From: Hymenopellis radicata
Taxonomy: Eukaryota; Basidiomycota; Agaricomycetes; Agaricales; Physalacriaceae
NCBI GenBank assembly: GCA_015501595.1
Contig: JADNRX010000200.1
Span: 1 to 64,000 of the forward strand
Length of the DNA: 64,000 nt
Direction: 5' to 3'
The notes below the pieces were generated by a model. It was not told the origin of the DNA and made no database searches. It worked only from the letters and a program-made list of their open reading frames with translations. This document shows, in pieces, positions 10,576 through 21,985 of this stretch (its first letter is position 1; the number at the start of each line of letters is the position of its first letter). The translations under genes were made by a program, and so were the position numbers.

Positions 10576-11865
10576 TTAGACGGCGACGATTCGTTTGTGT
10601 ATGTACAATTCTGGAAAATGTTGACTTAACACAGCCTCATTAATGCAATGTGGATAAATAGGGAATGATTCGATGGTAACGAGCAAGTCAGCTTTTTTAG
10701 CCAACATGCCATCAAGAGCTAGATAATGCGATAAGACGGTGGAAGGCATTTCTCCGTAGCCGAAAGGATACATGATCCGAAGCGAAGTCATTGAAGAGTG
10801 GTTTGTGCCACTTAGCATGCGCATCCACAAAGGAAGGAGGCATGCAAGATAATGTGGGAGGGCCTCATTGACGTCTGCGGGGCCTCTCAGAGTGAATAGC
10901 AATGATACGTTGTGGATGTGGGATATGTCGATAAGTTCAAATTCTGTTTTGCTTGTTAATGTTGAAAAGGCGGGAAAAATTGAAAACATACTAGAGGCGT
11001 CGCCGTGATGGTTAGGGTAGAGTGCAATGTGGTCAAGATTCCAATCCAACGTCAAATGGGTCAACGGCAAGAAAGACAGTAGTCTATTCATGTTGATGAC
11101 GACCTGAGCGTTCCATAAATCATCCGTGCAGACGATGCGGGCAAGCTTTGAGAGGCCTCCGTTGTGGTAGATCTCATCTATCCATCGGGCAAAGCAACTG
11201 ACGCAATTACCGAATGCGATACACTGGACCGAATTCATCTCCTCGATTGCTACGTCTTCCTCTTCCTGTACTTCCAATATCCAGTCCAAGAAATGGAAGC
11301 TTCCTGAAAATGGAGTCCACTCCTGGTTAAGTCTGATGTAGTTACGGGGAGAGCGTTCCAAGAGTGTGCGGAATTCCACTTTGATGACGGAATAGTGGTC
11401 AAGGGCGGAGAGCAGTGGCGGGATGTCGTTACAGTTGCACAATTCTTCAAGGTACACCGCAAGCGGCTTTTGTGAACCATGCACAATAGAACGTAAGAGG
11501 GGTATAATGATGACGCCGCCATAATGTTCCAGATCTTGGCAATCCACCGTCAGCTCTTCAACGTTCTTCATGCAAGTTTCGTACGCAACAAACTTGTCTA
11601 TGTCACGCTCGACTCCATTCGGGTCAAGCGGACGAATAAAGCAAAGGTCGATGCGACGAATAAGGGTGGCGATATGGGGGTGATCTTGAAAGACGCGTCC
11701 TAGACAGACGACATCCTGTACGGTATGTAGGCGTATTGAGTGGTAGAGGTGTCCTTGTCCGATACGGGCCCATGCTTTGCACGTCAATGCGCAGCTGGCC
11801 AAGTCCTCATTCGACAGGTCTTCTTGCATCACTAAGGAGATGAATTCTGGTGACATCGAATCCAT
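10576..11865 (-). CDS. F-box-like protein 1
   Basis: The N-terminus MDSMSPEFISLVMQEDLSN... followed by LASCALTCKAWARIGQGHLYHSIRLHTVQDVVCLGRVFQDHPHIA is the F-box arrangement (hydrophobic helix, then C...W and LY). F-box proteins normally recruit substrates to SCF ubiquitin ligases through Skp1; the substrate is unknown. The frame is open upstream to 11946 but I chose the ATG at 11865, directly before the F-box, as in the neighbours. The rest shares the family layout: a long variable region, a VCTDDLW motif, LTLDWNLD, then a C-terminal LPLWMRML. A 48-bp stretch beginning GTATGT and ending AACAG near 10960-11010 has intron signals and is divisible by three, so it may be spliced without changing frame. 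First of five tandem paralogues. Confidence 0.7.
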   Translation of the reverse strand: MDSMSPEFISLVMQEDLSNEDLASCALTCKAWARIGQGHLYHSIRLHTVQDVVCLGRVFQDHPHIATLIRRIDLCFIRPLDPNGVERDIDKFVAYETCMKNVEELTVDCQDLEHYGGVIIIPLLRSIVHGSQKPLAVYLEELCNCNDIPPLLSALDHYSVIKVEFRTLLERSPRNYIRLNQEWTPFSGSFHFLDWILEVQEEEDVAIEEMNSVQCIAFGNCVSCFARWIDEIYHNGGLSKLARIVCTDDLWNAQVVINMNRLLSFLPLTHLTLDWNLDHIALYPNHHGDASSMFSIFPAFSTLTSKTEFELIDISHIHNVSLLFTLRGPADVNEALPHYLACLLPLWMRMLSGTNHSSMTSLRIMYPFGYGEMPSTVLSHYLALDGMLAKKADLLVTIESFPIYPHCINEAVLSQHFPELYIHKRIVAV

Positions 11866-12022
11866 AGATTCTGTTCGTGCTAATTGGTTAAGTTGATGAA
11901 TGCTGACTAGATTATACGCGCACCAGGGAAGATTAACACAATTCACGATGTCAACGCTAGGAATGATGGTGGTTTGAAGTAAACTCCTGTCATTGACATA
12001 TGATTAACATCTGAATTGTATG

Positions 12023-13319
12023 CTAATACTGTGCGACATGTACAGAAGAGAACATTATTTCAAGAACGCCCTTCTCAATCAGAAGTGGGAAAGCTTTCTC
12101 TATATTGGTAGTGCACAACCCCCAAGAAACCTGACCGTATCGAATTCGAGGATTTAACGGGAAAAGTCGGACGGAATGGAGAGTGTGTGTGGTCGCCAAC
12201 TTCCTATCAAGTCCATTGAAAGCATTGATCAAGACCGAGGTGAGGGCTGTTCGGGACAAAGGGAAGGGAATGTGCAAGACATGTGGATAGGCCGAACGGT
12301 TGTCGAACATTTTCGTCCATATCGGTAGAACGGCGAGCATACAGTCGAGCGAGTCGTGAAGACGCTTGACTTGTCGTCGTGAATGTTCCAAAAAACACGA
12401 AATCTGGATGTCCAACCGAATGTTATTAAACCCAATATTTGGCTGCAGACGTGGCGCCGTATCCTTAGCATGATCAAAGGCTGTATGCAAACGGAACGTG
12501 TCAGAGATATCATGACAGTTAGGATAGACGCTTACGTTCATCTCGAAACGTTTCGAAGTCCCATACCAAAGCCAGCGTATCGATAGGCAACGTCGCAGTT
12601 ACAGCATTCAAGGCGAGAATAGCATCTTCCATGAGGAAGTCATCTACGCAGACCAATTCGCTGGTGCGTTTGAAATGCCCAGCGCCTTGGTTATCCAAAA
12701 CCCACAAAGACAATTGCTGTATGCAGCGACGAAAGGTGATGCACCTAAACTCAAACGCTCGACCCATAGGTGCCAGGTTAACGCAATGGCACCCTTCCCT
12801 AATGGCCTCAAAACGCACGTGTGTTATGAGCGAGGGCAGGTTCGAAGTGAAAAGGTCGGTCATGGATATGGTGGTAAACATTCGAAGATCCAGCAGGTGA
12901 AGATCTCGACTTTGAAGCGCCAAGGCTTCTAATATCGAAATTAACAGGAATGGGCTGCCGTCGCATAAGTTAGCTGTTCCTGCCTCGAGGGTGATGGTGT
13001 GGATTGAACTGAGAAACCGGGAGGCGTTATGGATGAATGATTCGATGACGGCTTTGGTGGTTGGGTCTCTAGCTTGCCATGAAGACCGAACTGTGACCCG
13101 CTTAATGAGGAGCCCAAGGTGGGGAAACGAGGATAATAAGGATGTCAATCTGACGATATCGCTGACACTCCGAAGCGATATATCTTCGTAAATGTATGAT
13201 TGCGCCATATGTGTCCATGTGCGGCTTACGAGGGATAATGTCCAAAGTTCTTTGAATGAACAAGTTTGGCACAACTGGTCTACGAGCTCCGGTGGGAAGT
13301 GCATGACTTCAGCGGCCAT
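12023..13319 (-). CDS. F-box-like protein 2 (two exons)
   Basis: Exon 1 is 13319-12536, exon 2 is 12480-12023; the 55-bp intron (GTAAGC...CTAAC...ACAG) joins DFETFRDE to FDHAKD. The start MAAEVMHFPPELVDQLCQTCSFKELWTLSLVSRTWTHMA is a clear F-box. Family landmarks follow: LVCVDDFLMEDAI, then DTLALVWDFE at the splice site. The C-terminal half contains LAVLPIWTKMFDN and LFPLNPRIRYGQ, and ends SSVHVAQY. About 413 residues. It is probably an SCF substrate adaptor; the paralogues are divergent outside these motifs, suggesting rapid evolution. The neighbouring F-box genes lie in the same direction, but fungal genes are normally transcribed separately. Confidence 0.75.
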
Positions 13320-13728
13320 CTAGTTCGAGTTGATATTAGAATGATGTGCATGAATTCGTACCTATGCTCACCGTATGATGCTCATAGAATGTCGAGGGAT
13401 GGTTTAAGGGGGATTCAATGAAATTGATCGCGTGTGGATTCAGGAGGTATCGGCTGCGTTCGAATTGCATCCATGACGGATTGAATGTATTTAAGAGGCT
13501 AGCGGTGCGGTCACAAAAGTGAACAATATTATCTTCATTGATTCATAGCGTACAGACGAGGATGGTGGTTAAAAGCAAGAGTCAAAAGCTGACTAACCAT
13601 CATGCCCGTTTGATCTTACCAAAGCGGACAAATGACCATTCGGGTTTATCGGTGAAAGTGTTTGATGAGGGCGCCACCTTTAATCAACATGTAAGAAGGA
13701 TATATTAACAGTTCGAGGTAAAGTAACT
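13320..13728. other. Spacer between F-box genes 2 and 3
   Basis: No coding region. It contains an intergenic repeat copy (AATGACCATTCGGGTTT) at about 13631-13647. Confidence 0.4.
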
Positions 13729-15103
13729 TTAGTATGCTAGATAAACATTGCGACGGATTCTTCTAGCGACAAAACCGAGGCTTCTACAAATAGGAAAAGC
13801 CATATCTACGTTGTTTAAGCAATTGTTGTTATCCAAATGCTGTAGAAGCGGTTGAAGGGGAAAAAGCTCCACACAATACAAGGATGAGCACCTGGACAAA
13901 GCTCTATCCAATTCTAGATACAACTGTAGTAATTCGTTCCCCAAAGGGTCGAATTTAAGAACGGGGAAAGGAATCTGCAGAACATAAAGGCCTAGACTGC
14001 TGGGATCAGCCAGCATCCTCGTCCACAAGGGCAGAACTGCGCCTAGACAACGGATCATGAAGGGATATGAATACGGAAGAGTGCCACCCAATGGTGTGGA
14101 TCTAGTATCCAAACGCACTATGTCGAAACCAATGCAAGGAAGTTCTTGCAAAGTGTTATAGCGAGGAACATTAAAAACTAGATACGGGTTTAGTAAGAAA
14201 TGACAGGAACTAATGTTTGTACACACCGGGTTGCATAGTTGACATGAACGCCCAGACCAGCGTAATACGCCTATGAGGGGCGGAAGTCGTAACTCTATTG
14301 ACGGCAGCAATGGTGGCGGGCTCTGTAAAATCGTCGATACAGACGAAGTTTTCCAAAGGGTGCAAGTGACCACCGTCAATGAGCTGCTCAAGCCAAGGGG
14401 CGAGATCTATGATTCCGTCCCGTACTGTTAAATTCTGCACTTGCAGATGGGGTACAAGACCACCAGCGGCGTTGGGCAACACAACGCCGGGATCCATAAC
14501 GGCGGAGGAAAGAGCGCTAAATCTGATACGAGTGATGGGTCGGTTGGATAGGGGATGAAATACGTCTGTGATGGAGAAGCCACGATAGTTTCGAATGTCA
14601 ATGGAAGTGACCGGTGCATGAAGGCAGAGCGAGGCGAATACCCATAAAGGAAGAAAGTTGTTGTCCAAGAGCTCGCCACCCGCATTCACCAATACGAAAT
14701 TGACTTTGCGCAATAGGGGGACTACAGTGGCTATGTAGGAGTCCACTGCGGCAGCGTCGGTTGTCTTGAATCTTTGCCTATAGTCAGATAGACTAAGCCG
14801 CCGAATGTAATCGACGATTTCAGGGCAGGACTGTACTGCTTGCTGCATTAAGACTAGGTGCTGACAGCGGCCTAGGCAAATGTGATGGAAGATATGGCGG
14901 CGAGCGGGAGTCGTCCAGTCCCGACGTACTAGCGCAATATTCTTTAACCACCGTAATTTGATGTGTTTGAATATTTCGCCGAGAAGTTCGGGGGGGAAGG
15001 AGTCTATGGTGTTGCTGAACGGGGAAAGTTCATCCACCATGTTGGGGGAGAGTAAGAGACGATGCGTGTCAACGGATAGGGACAAGTTAGGAGTTGGCGA
15101 CAA
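13729..15103 (-). CDS. F-box-like protein 3 (two exons)
   Basis: Exon 1 is 15103-14227, exon 2 is 14177-13729. The 49-bp intron (GTGTGT...TACTAAAC...TCTAG) sits at the same place as in F-box gene 2, after ITLVWAF, and restores the frame to PRYNTLQELPCIGFDIVRLD. The F-box is IDSFPPELLGEIFKHIKLRWLKNIALVRRDWTTPARRHIFH at residues ~32-75. Landmarks: NFVCIDDFTEPATIAAVN, LGAVLPLWTRMLAD, LFPLQPLLQ, and the C-terminus NVYLAY shared with gene 4. The conserved intron position shows that genes 2-5 arose by duplication. Confidence 0.75.
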
Positions 15104-15188
15104 GCTTGGGATGTGAGCGTTCGAAACTCAGTTAGTGTTACTGTAAATCATCAAATGTTTAATTGTGAGCGGTCGAGGATAATAAAGA

Positions 15189-16517
15189 CTAATACGCTAG
15201 GTATTCATTTATAAATTCATAATAAGATAACATATTCCGCTCATAAGATGTTGGAAAAGATGTCTGCATATTGAAATTCAGATTGTGTCCAATGAAAGGT
15301 GCTACTTCTCGGGCTATGATATTCAGAGGGTATAGAACGATTCGATGTTTGCCTGCCAATTGTCTGTCTAATGCGCGCGTCAACTGGAGAAGTTGGTCTG
15401 GAATTTCGGATCGAAGGAAAGGGAAAGGTAGCTGCAAAGAAGGGCGCTCATCGACCCAATGTGAAGAGGCCATCTTGATCCAGGTGGGCAATAAGATACA
15501 TAGGTGTCTGATCAGAAAAGGCCAGGTATCCTCCCTCGCACGCAAGGTGCGTTGTATCATGCCGCTGCGAAAATCGAGAAAGACGAAGGAGGCATTGGTG
15601 ATCATGGGCACGACAGTCATGCTGTCCAGTTGGGCTACAAGAACCTCTGATGAGAACAATAAGATTGATGTTCTACGATGTTACCAAGGCCGTACCTTCT
15701 GTAACGTACTGCAGGTCCCAAATCAACGTAAGACGGCAAACATGAATGGAAGCAATGGAGGTATTCCAACTGTTTACGTCCTCATCCGAATCGAAACGAG
15801 CAATGCAGGTTATCTCGTTCAGATTGGAAAAGCTTCCAGAGTGAAGCATTTTATGAATACAGGGAAGGAGGAGTTTGATAGTGTGTATCAAGTAAAGGTG
15901 TTGTAAAGATAGGCCAGATGGTATATTTTCGTCAAGAATGATGTGATCAGTGGACGCGGACATGAGATAAGGAGAGGCTTCAATCCTAATAGTTTGAATG
16001 CAGGATGTACACAAGACGTGGAATGCGCTGCATAAAGACAGCTGGTTGATGCCACGCCATACGGCGACTCGAAGATGAGAGGATGCGGAGGCGATGGTAT
16101 CAAAAATGAGTAGAGGGATGTAAACTGAATCCACGCCAAATGGTTGGATATCAATGGTCAAATGATGGACTTTGATTAAGAGCGAAGCCACTTTGCGAGC
16201 GAAAGCCAAGGTGGATAAGTGGATAGATCCTTCAGACGCGATTGGCTTGGCTGTAAATTGAAAGAGATGTGATGGACGAGGCAGGCGAGGTGGGGGAAGG
16301 ATTCTATAACGTCCTCGATAATTTCAAGGTCGGATGCCGACTTGAAGTCGAGGTTGTTATAGAGCTCTTTCTGCGTGATGACCCTCCAGGCCCTATTGAT
16401 CAAACTCCACCGTACCAAATTCTGTAGATCTTGATAATGTTCTACCACCCCACACACGAGTTCAGGAGGTAGGAGCGCGAGTCCCCAAGCCGCTCCAGAT
16501 CGCGTCGTCAGCTCCAT
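15189..16517 (-). CDS. F-box-like protein 4 (three blocks, one doubtful junction)
   Basis: The start MELTTRSGAAWGLALLPPELVCGVVEHYQDLQNLVRWSLINRAW is an F-box (the frame is open upstream to 16574). Near 16200 the frame changes from KDLSTYPPWLSLAK to LAFARKVASLLIKVHHLTID. This is either a one-base frameshift or a non-standard 47-bp intron starting GTCTGA; alignment with genes 2 and 3 favours the frameshift, which would make it a pseudogene. The second junction is solid: a 49-bp intron at 15695-15647 (GTACGG...CATCAG) joins LTLIWDLQYVTE to EVLVAQLDSM, the conserved family intron site. The C-terminal part has LCILLPTWIKMASS, LYPLNIIAR and ends NEYLAY. Confidence 0.6.
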
Positions 16518-16574
16518 TGAAAAAGCTGTACGACAATTATTACTTGTTGAATATTCACCGACGAATGGAAACAC

Positions 16575-17216
16575 CTACTAAGCGAAGTTCTGTCGTGTTT
16601 TAACACCCTCAACGTGGTATGAAGACAAGTGGAAAAGAATGACAAATCACAACATCGTCATAATTTGAGTCTGGCTCGTGATGACCATTCGGGTCGAAGA
16701 ACCCTAACCCCATAGCATCCGCGTTCGAGTCTCTAAAGGTTAGGGTTCCAGATGGATCTCATCGAGAACAGTAAGCGTTGCTTTTGATGAACTTAAACCA
16801 AGGGCATACGAAGACAAAATAGCGTCTTTGTACGGTTAGAGTGTAGTCCCTGCTGGGACAGTTCATTTCTCGATTTAAGAAGAGAGTGATGACTGATCGA
16901 ATTGTGGGTGCATGGTCAAAAATACTTTTGGGTATTGGACAACATGTAGCCGTGATCCGACAATGGCCCCCTAGCGCGCTCGCGCGCGTAACACTTGGTA
17001 GGACAGTCCTAACGTAGCCAAAGATATATTGTGTTTCAACCACGCGTACATACACGATCACATGTCAGCTTAACGGTATCTATTCAAGGGTCTTACGTTT
17101 GGTACTTCTAAAGTACGACGGCATATGAGATATCTACGGAAGGTCCTGCAAATCATACACATCAGTCAAAGTTGCTTACCCCCGGTGTTTCAACGTTGAC
17201 ATGGCTCGGTTTATGG
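16575..17216. other. Spacer between F-box genes 4 and 5, with repeat copies
   Basis: No gene seen. It carries an intergenic repeat copy (ATGACCATTCGGGT, 16681-16694) joined directly to a short inverted repeat: GAACCCTAACC at 16699 and GGTTAGGGTTCC at 16738-16749. An alternating CG run (GCGCGCTCGCGCGCG) lies at about 16976-16990. Confidence 0.5.
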
Positions 17217-18127
17217 TTAAAACTGTAGATGGCAGTGATGGGAAGCCATGTGGATACATGGCAAAACTTCAACGTTTGCATAAGCTTCGGATATCATTCC
17301 TGTAGACTCTCTAAGCTAATATGCCAATGCCGAATGGTGTGCTTACCGTTGGAAACGGCATCAATATCTACAACGTGTTCAAAATCCCATATCAACGCTA
17401 GCGATTCGAGATCAACGTCCTGGATCACGTTATTGAGAGACAGGGCAACATCATTGTGCATAAAGCTGTCAATGCAGGTCATCCGTTGAATGTATGGAGA
17501 AGATGACGAGTGCCCAATATTGGTGAACCACGATCCCAACTTTTGAACTGCATGGCAGAACGTGATGTCTTGTGGATAAAACCTTTCGTGAGACTCCCTT
17601 GCGACTGAAGTCTGAAAGTCGGGTTCGAGAGGATCGAATCTAATGGCGAGAGAGCGACAGCATGATCCACGCAAAGAGCTCAAAACGTAGTTGACCGAAA
17701 TGAGCCTGAACCTGCGGAATTCTATCATGCAAAGTTGTCTGCACCGTGCGACGAAAGTTTTCAGAAGGTATACATCCATCTCAGCCTCATCCATGTACCC
17801 ATGTCCTTCATCCAAAATGAGAGTGTGTACTGCTGTTAGACGAGGGATAGTTTGAGTCGCAAAATCCCAAACGCCGGGGTCTGATCGACCATGTTTCCAA
17901 GGCACGTGACGCTGAAGGTACACAACACGTATGAAGGCGGCAAAACGTGGAAAAGAGACTAAATGTCTCTGAAGACTGATGAGAACGGATGAGGCATAGA
18001 TCCGAATGGTATGGTAGAGAAGCCTTTGTGCGATAGGGGTCCAGGTGGAGCATACGAGGGAGCAGTCATAAAAGGTGTACCTATCGAGACAATGCGAAAA
18101 GATAACGTCGAGTATTTCGACGGGCAT
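17217..18127 (-). CDS. F-box-like protein 5, C-terminally short
   Basis: I start at the ATG at 18127 (MPVEILDVIFSHCLDRYTFYDCSLVCSTWTPIAQRLLYHTIRIYA), which opens directly into the F-box; the frame is open further upstream to 18538. Landmarks: MTCIDSFMHNDVALSLNN and LALIWDFEHVVD. A 47-bp intron at 17346-17300 (GTAAGC...CTACAG) sits close to the family splice site. The predicted second exon has only ~27 codons (MISEAYANVEV... then TAA at 17217-17219), so the usual C-terminal 130-150 residues are missing. It is probably a truncated member; whether still functional is unknown. Confidence 0.6.
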
Positions 18128-18771
18128 ACCGAGTATGCCTGTGAACGCTTTCTGATAAAGTTTGAACAAGGACACATATGCAACATGAACGCTCACCTGT
18201 AAGTGTTTCATTGGAATGCTATACCAGTAGACCTGGGATGTTTCAATGAAACCAAGAGATCGAATCGTTTCAAAACGAACGAGGCTCAAGCTCGTGCGAA
18301 GGTCGGTCCAACCGATTAACTTGTTTTGTTGAAGGCCAATCCATGCAAGTGTGAACGGCGATCCGGGTGAGACACGCTCAGACGATGTATACAATATGAC
18401 GATACGGCAGTGAATGGAGACGCGCAATAGTGGTGATGGTCTATATGGAATATATTGCCAAATGCGCTGCTTGCCATTCTTTTGCGTCAACGTGTAGGCT
18501 TCGGACTTGTTCATGATAGGAGACAGCACGATGGTCAAGGGAACTGTAGAGGGTGGAGGATAGATTCTATGAGATATGAAGGTGAGTGTCTTGTAAAAAG
18601 AGATACATATCGAATGCTGACAGATTTTGGCCGGCGACGTTGTAAGGATATGAGCGAAAGATCGACAGGGACTTGTCTCACACGTGTATATTCCAAAAGT
18701 TTAGTTAATCATTGTTATATTTATACATTAATGGCAAGGCAAATCTGTTCGGTAATAATTAAAGGTTGGGA
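18128..18771. other. Region upstream of F-box gene 5
   Basis: The frame of F-box gene 5 stays open to 18538 and contains intron-like signals (GTGAGC at 18196 and CACAG at 18139), but joining them does not keep frame, so I did not extend the gene. Nothing else was recognised between here and the KOW gene. Confidence 0.3.
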
Positions 18772-21486
18772 TCAATGGGTAAGATCGTCATCATGGATTA
18801 GGAAAGCGTCTGTAATCTTCTCGCGCGCGCCGACCCTTCGCTTCGCGTATTCCGCATTCAATGAACGTGACGCTCTGCTATCAGCGATGACGACCAGATC
18901 ATCATCAATAATGCAAGCCTGAAAGTTAGTGTCCCCGTCTGCCATACCACTATGAGGAAGCACTTGAAACACCGTCCATTCTTTGGATGACTTGTGGTAT
19001 TGTAGTCCACGCCAAAAGGTGCCCTTGTGCTGCCCTGCTATGCACATCCACCTCTTATCCTTGTCGGGTTTATGACCGGGATTCTTTGGACGCAGGTTCC
19101 AAGGAGAGATGCGTTTTCCCAAACTTTCTCCGTTTGCACACTGATAAATCGCGATTTCGGAACCTATTTTGACTTGTTTGACCGTAAAGGATCTTGGACG
19201 TTTCGCGGAAGATTGAGTCCAAAATACCTCTACTTTGTGCCCGTCTAGGCAAGGCAACATTAGCCAATGGGTTGAGTTTGGATCATTTGGGTCGTTGATG
19301 TGAGTATCTCCAGATATGGAGGGGCCCGGCCTGACATCCATACGTGTGAACCAAGCGATATTTTGTTCCAACTCGAAGTATTCGATGTTTCCCGCGAATC
19401 CCCGTAGTTGCTGACGTGCGGAGAGCGGATACACAACTCGTAACGGCCATCCAGTTCTGTGTTCAGTGTTAAAAAGAATAGTATCCACGTGAATGACCCA
19501 CCTCTCATCTGCGATATCCATATAGCTATACTTCTTCTCTACGACATTGTTGTTGACATTTCTATAGAGACGAACCACGATTGACAGGCCACTTTCATCA
19601 TCTTTGTCAAAATCGACGTCTATCACGTTAGCTTTCCTTCCCTTCAAAGCACCGGTTGTAATGATCACGTCGGCGCCAAGCCAAGGTACTTTGCCAGTGT
19701 AATACTTGTAAAAGATTGCCGTCGCATTAGAAGGGCGTTCTGAGGTGCTTTCGACAGGGAACATATGTTGTTGAATTGTTTGACACATATTCTTGTGAAC
19801 CGTAACGGTCTGCATAGTGTCAGTCGAGAGTTTTGTTTTTGGAATAATGAAGCTTATACCTCAACAGAGACAGTGTCATCCACCTCTGTCCTCGTTAATA
19901 AATCTAAAGACTTTCGTCCAACGCCTACCACAGAGCCCGATCGAATGATAGTATCTGCATGGCAAACTTCAACAAAGTCTCCAAGGTGAAAGACTTTCAA
20001 AATCTTTATAGGCGCCCTCGACATTTCAACTGTCTGTCCACCATAAGTGAAACCAATGGAGAGTGAATTAGGCTGAACGTCGAGAATGGTTCCAACTGAT
20101 CCCGAAACGTTCGGTGAAGGCTCCTTTGACAAGTCTTCAACTAGTTCGCCTACATGGAAAGTCCATTCCATAGGCAATGGTAACACGGATTTATCGATGT
20201 GTGTGTTTGTGGAGTGTATGAACAAGTCGCGATGAAATGAGAGCATGGCTAATGCGGGCTTGAGCCGATTCCTGTGAATTTTGAGAAGTTGCAAATCGCT
20301 GTCAAACCATTCATGAGGAATTTGAGTGAATGACTCGTGATAGCAGACCAGAGCGGGAGATGTAGGAGATTGATGATCGTCATCGGACCCATCATTGAGA
20401 TGGCAAATCTTGCGAGACTCCTGGGTGTAGCCAACACTTTGAAAAAGGGAGGCGGCAGGTCGTGATTGTGATGTGGGGGGGGAATGAATGATGGCAGCTT
20501 TACGCTTGCGAGGAACGTCAAATTCTGGATCAAAAGCAACGCGTTTGGCAGATGACGGGTCGACCGTGTTAAACTCCACCGTTGAGCGTTGGGGAGGTAT
20601 ACGAGGAAGGACGAGGATGTCATAATACAAGTCGCCTTTCACCGCAAAACCTATGTCACCATTGAACCGGCCTCCTCTAATTTCGACCCATTTCCCATTA
20701 AAGGTTTGCCGGTGACTTTTGCGATGACGGAGACAAGCTAGTCTGTCATGGAAATCTTCCACCACATAACGTGAATTGACATCCAGAGTCACAAAGTGCT
20801 TTCTTATAAAGTCGTCCACGCGTGAAAAGGGAAACTGAAGAGGAGCTGGGGAAGACAGGGAGGTGTATGGGGATATGCTCTTTGTAGGCGGTGGATTCAG
20901 ATCCAAAAGTAGATAAATGGATTTCGAGTGCTCATTAGGCATAATCCATGCGTCCATTATGTCAAATTGCAGATCATGGCGTATGCGCTGAAAACTCATT
21001 AAACGACGTAATACGGGCTTAGCGGTTCCGGACTTGAACAATCATTAAAATACCACCCTCACGTTTGATGTTGAGACGAACCTGACTGAACTTGTATCGA
21101 ACTATGCATAGGTTGTTGTTGAAAGCCACTTTCCGCAAGCTATCTTCGTCGAAAGACCTGACAGCAAGTGCTAAACGGTCTTCGTCCTCGTCGTCGGACT
21201 CGACGGATTGTTGTCCACGCGGCGTGTTATCCAATGTGTCTGAGTTGTTCTCATAATGTTCAATGATGCCGTCCAAGTCTTCATGGAATCTTGTCATGCC
21301 ACCAATACTTGGTAAAGGAGTTACTGAGCTCGATGTGGCCAAAGTTTGGAGACCTGAAAGTATTATAAGCAAAGCGTGAAAGATAGCAAAAAGGGTACAA
21401 CTTTGGTGTTCACTGGCATCGTCCGATTCGTAATCCGAAGATTCGTTAGCCGCCTCCAGGTCCAAGAAACGAAGAGAAGAGGGCAT
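18772..21486 (-). CDS. KOW-motif (Spt5-like) protein
   Basis: Three exons: 21486-21082, 21032-19860 and 19809-18772. The introns are 49 bp (GTTCGT...TTCAAG) and 50 bp (GTATAA...CTGACAC...TGCAG). A further in-frame 48-bp intron may lie near 21360-21410 (GTTGTA...TTTCAG). The N-terminus is acidic (ESSDYESDD, SDDEDED), as in Spt5. Several KOW-like segments follow: KWVEIRGGRFNGDIGFAV (~20.65 kb), FHVGELVEDLSKEPSPNVSG (~20.1 kb), FHLGDFVEVCHADTIIRSG (~19.95 kb), LGADVIITTGALKGRKANV (~19.65 kb) and RWMCIAGQHKGTFWRGLQYH (~19.04 kb). About 870 residues. Spt5 is an RNA polymerase II elongation factor; mushrooms carry many divergent Spt5-like genes, and this is more likely one of those than the housekeeping copy, since the NGN domain is not obvious. 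Confidence 0.65.
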
Positions 21487-21985
21487 AATGAATAATCCCG
21501 CGAAATAAAAGCCAAGGGAGTGATTTATTCGTCAGATGACGTGATGTCAGAAAACCTACACAGAAAAATGAGAAATGAAGAACACATTTAGATGCGCAAC
21601 CCACGAGCACGTAAAGGTAAGACGGAGAGCGATTATATTACGTAATCCGTCTTGAGTCAGGAGAGTTATCCCTCGCCATCAATGGCCATTCGGGTAACCG
21701 GATCGTCAAACCGAATGCTCATTTTTGGTCATTCAAGGACGGTGCGGCAAGTAAACAGTTAGGTCTAGTCACAACATAGGCCACTTATTGTAGCCAAGTT
21801 ACACAATAAGACCGACGGTGCTGCTATGATCCCATGAATTGATTGAATGCCCTTGTTGAACGGTGGCTGTGATGTGTAACCGTTTTGGGAAACCCTAATC
21901 CTATGGCATCCGTGCTCGGATGGATGAACAGGACCGAGCTACCCGAATGGTCATTGATGGGCGTCCGCTAATAGGCCCCTGTTCT
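21487..21985. other. Divergent spacer between KOW gene and JmjC gene
   Basis: Contains the inverted-repeat element at 21676-21960. Otherwise no coding region; it presumably holds both divergent promoters, but no TATA or known site stands out. Confidence 0.4.
21676..21960. repeat. 285-bp MITE-like element with ~21-bp terminal inverted repeats
   Basis: The left end CCATCAATGGCCATTCGGGT and the right end ACCCGAATGGTCATTGATGG are inverted copies differing at one base. Near the right end is a copy of the AACCCTAATCCTATGGCATCC palindromic repeat. A related, less complete copy lies at about 26470-26640, sharing the ends and internal words such as ACACAATAAGA and ACTGCTAT. I could not see a clear target duplication. 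The short ACCATTCGGGT motifs scattered through the spacers are probably remnants of this family. Confidence 0.6.

Noticed and set aside
18139..18196. 58-bp intron upstream of F-box gene 5 (GTGAGC...CACAG)
   Set aside because: Splicing it breaks the frame into the F-box; the ATG at 18127 gives a simpler start.
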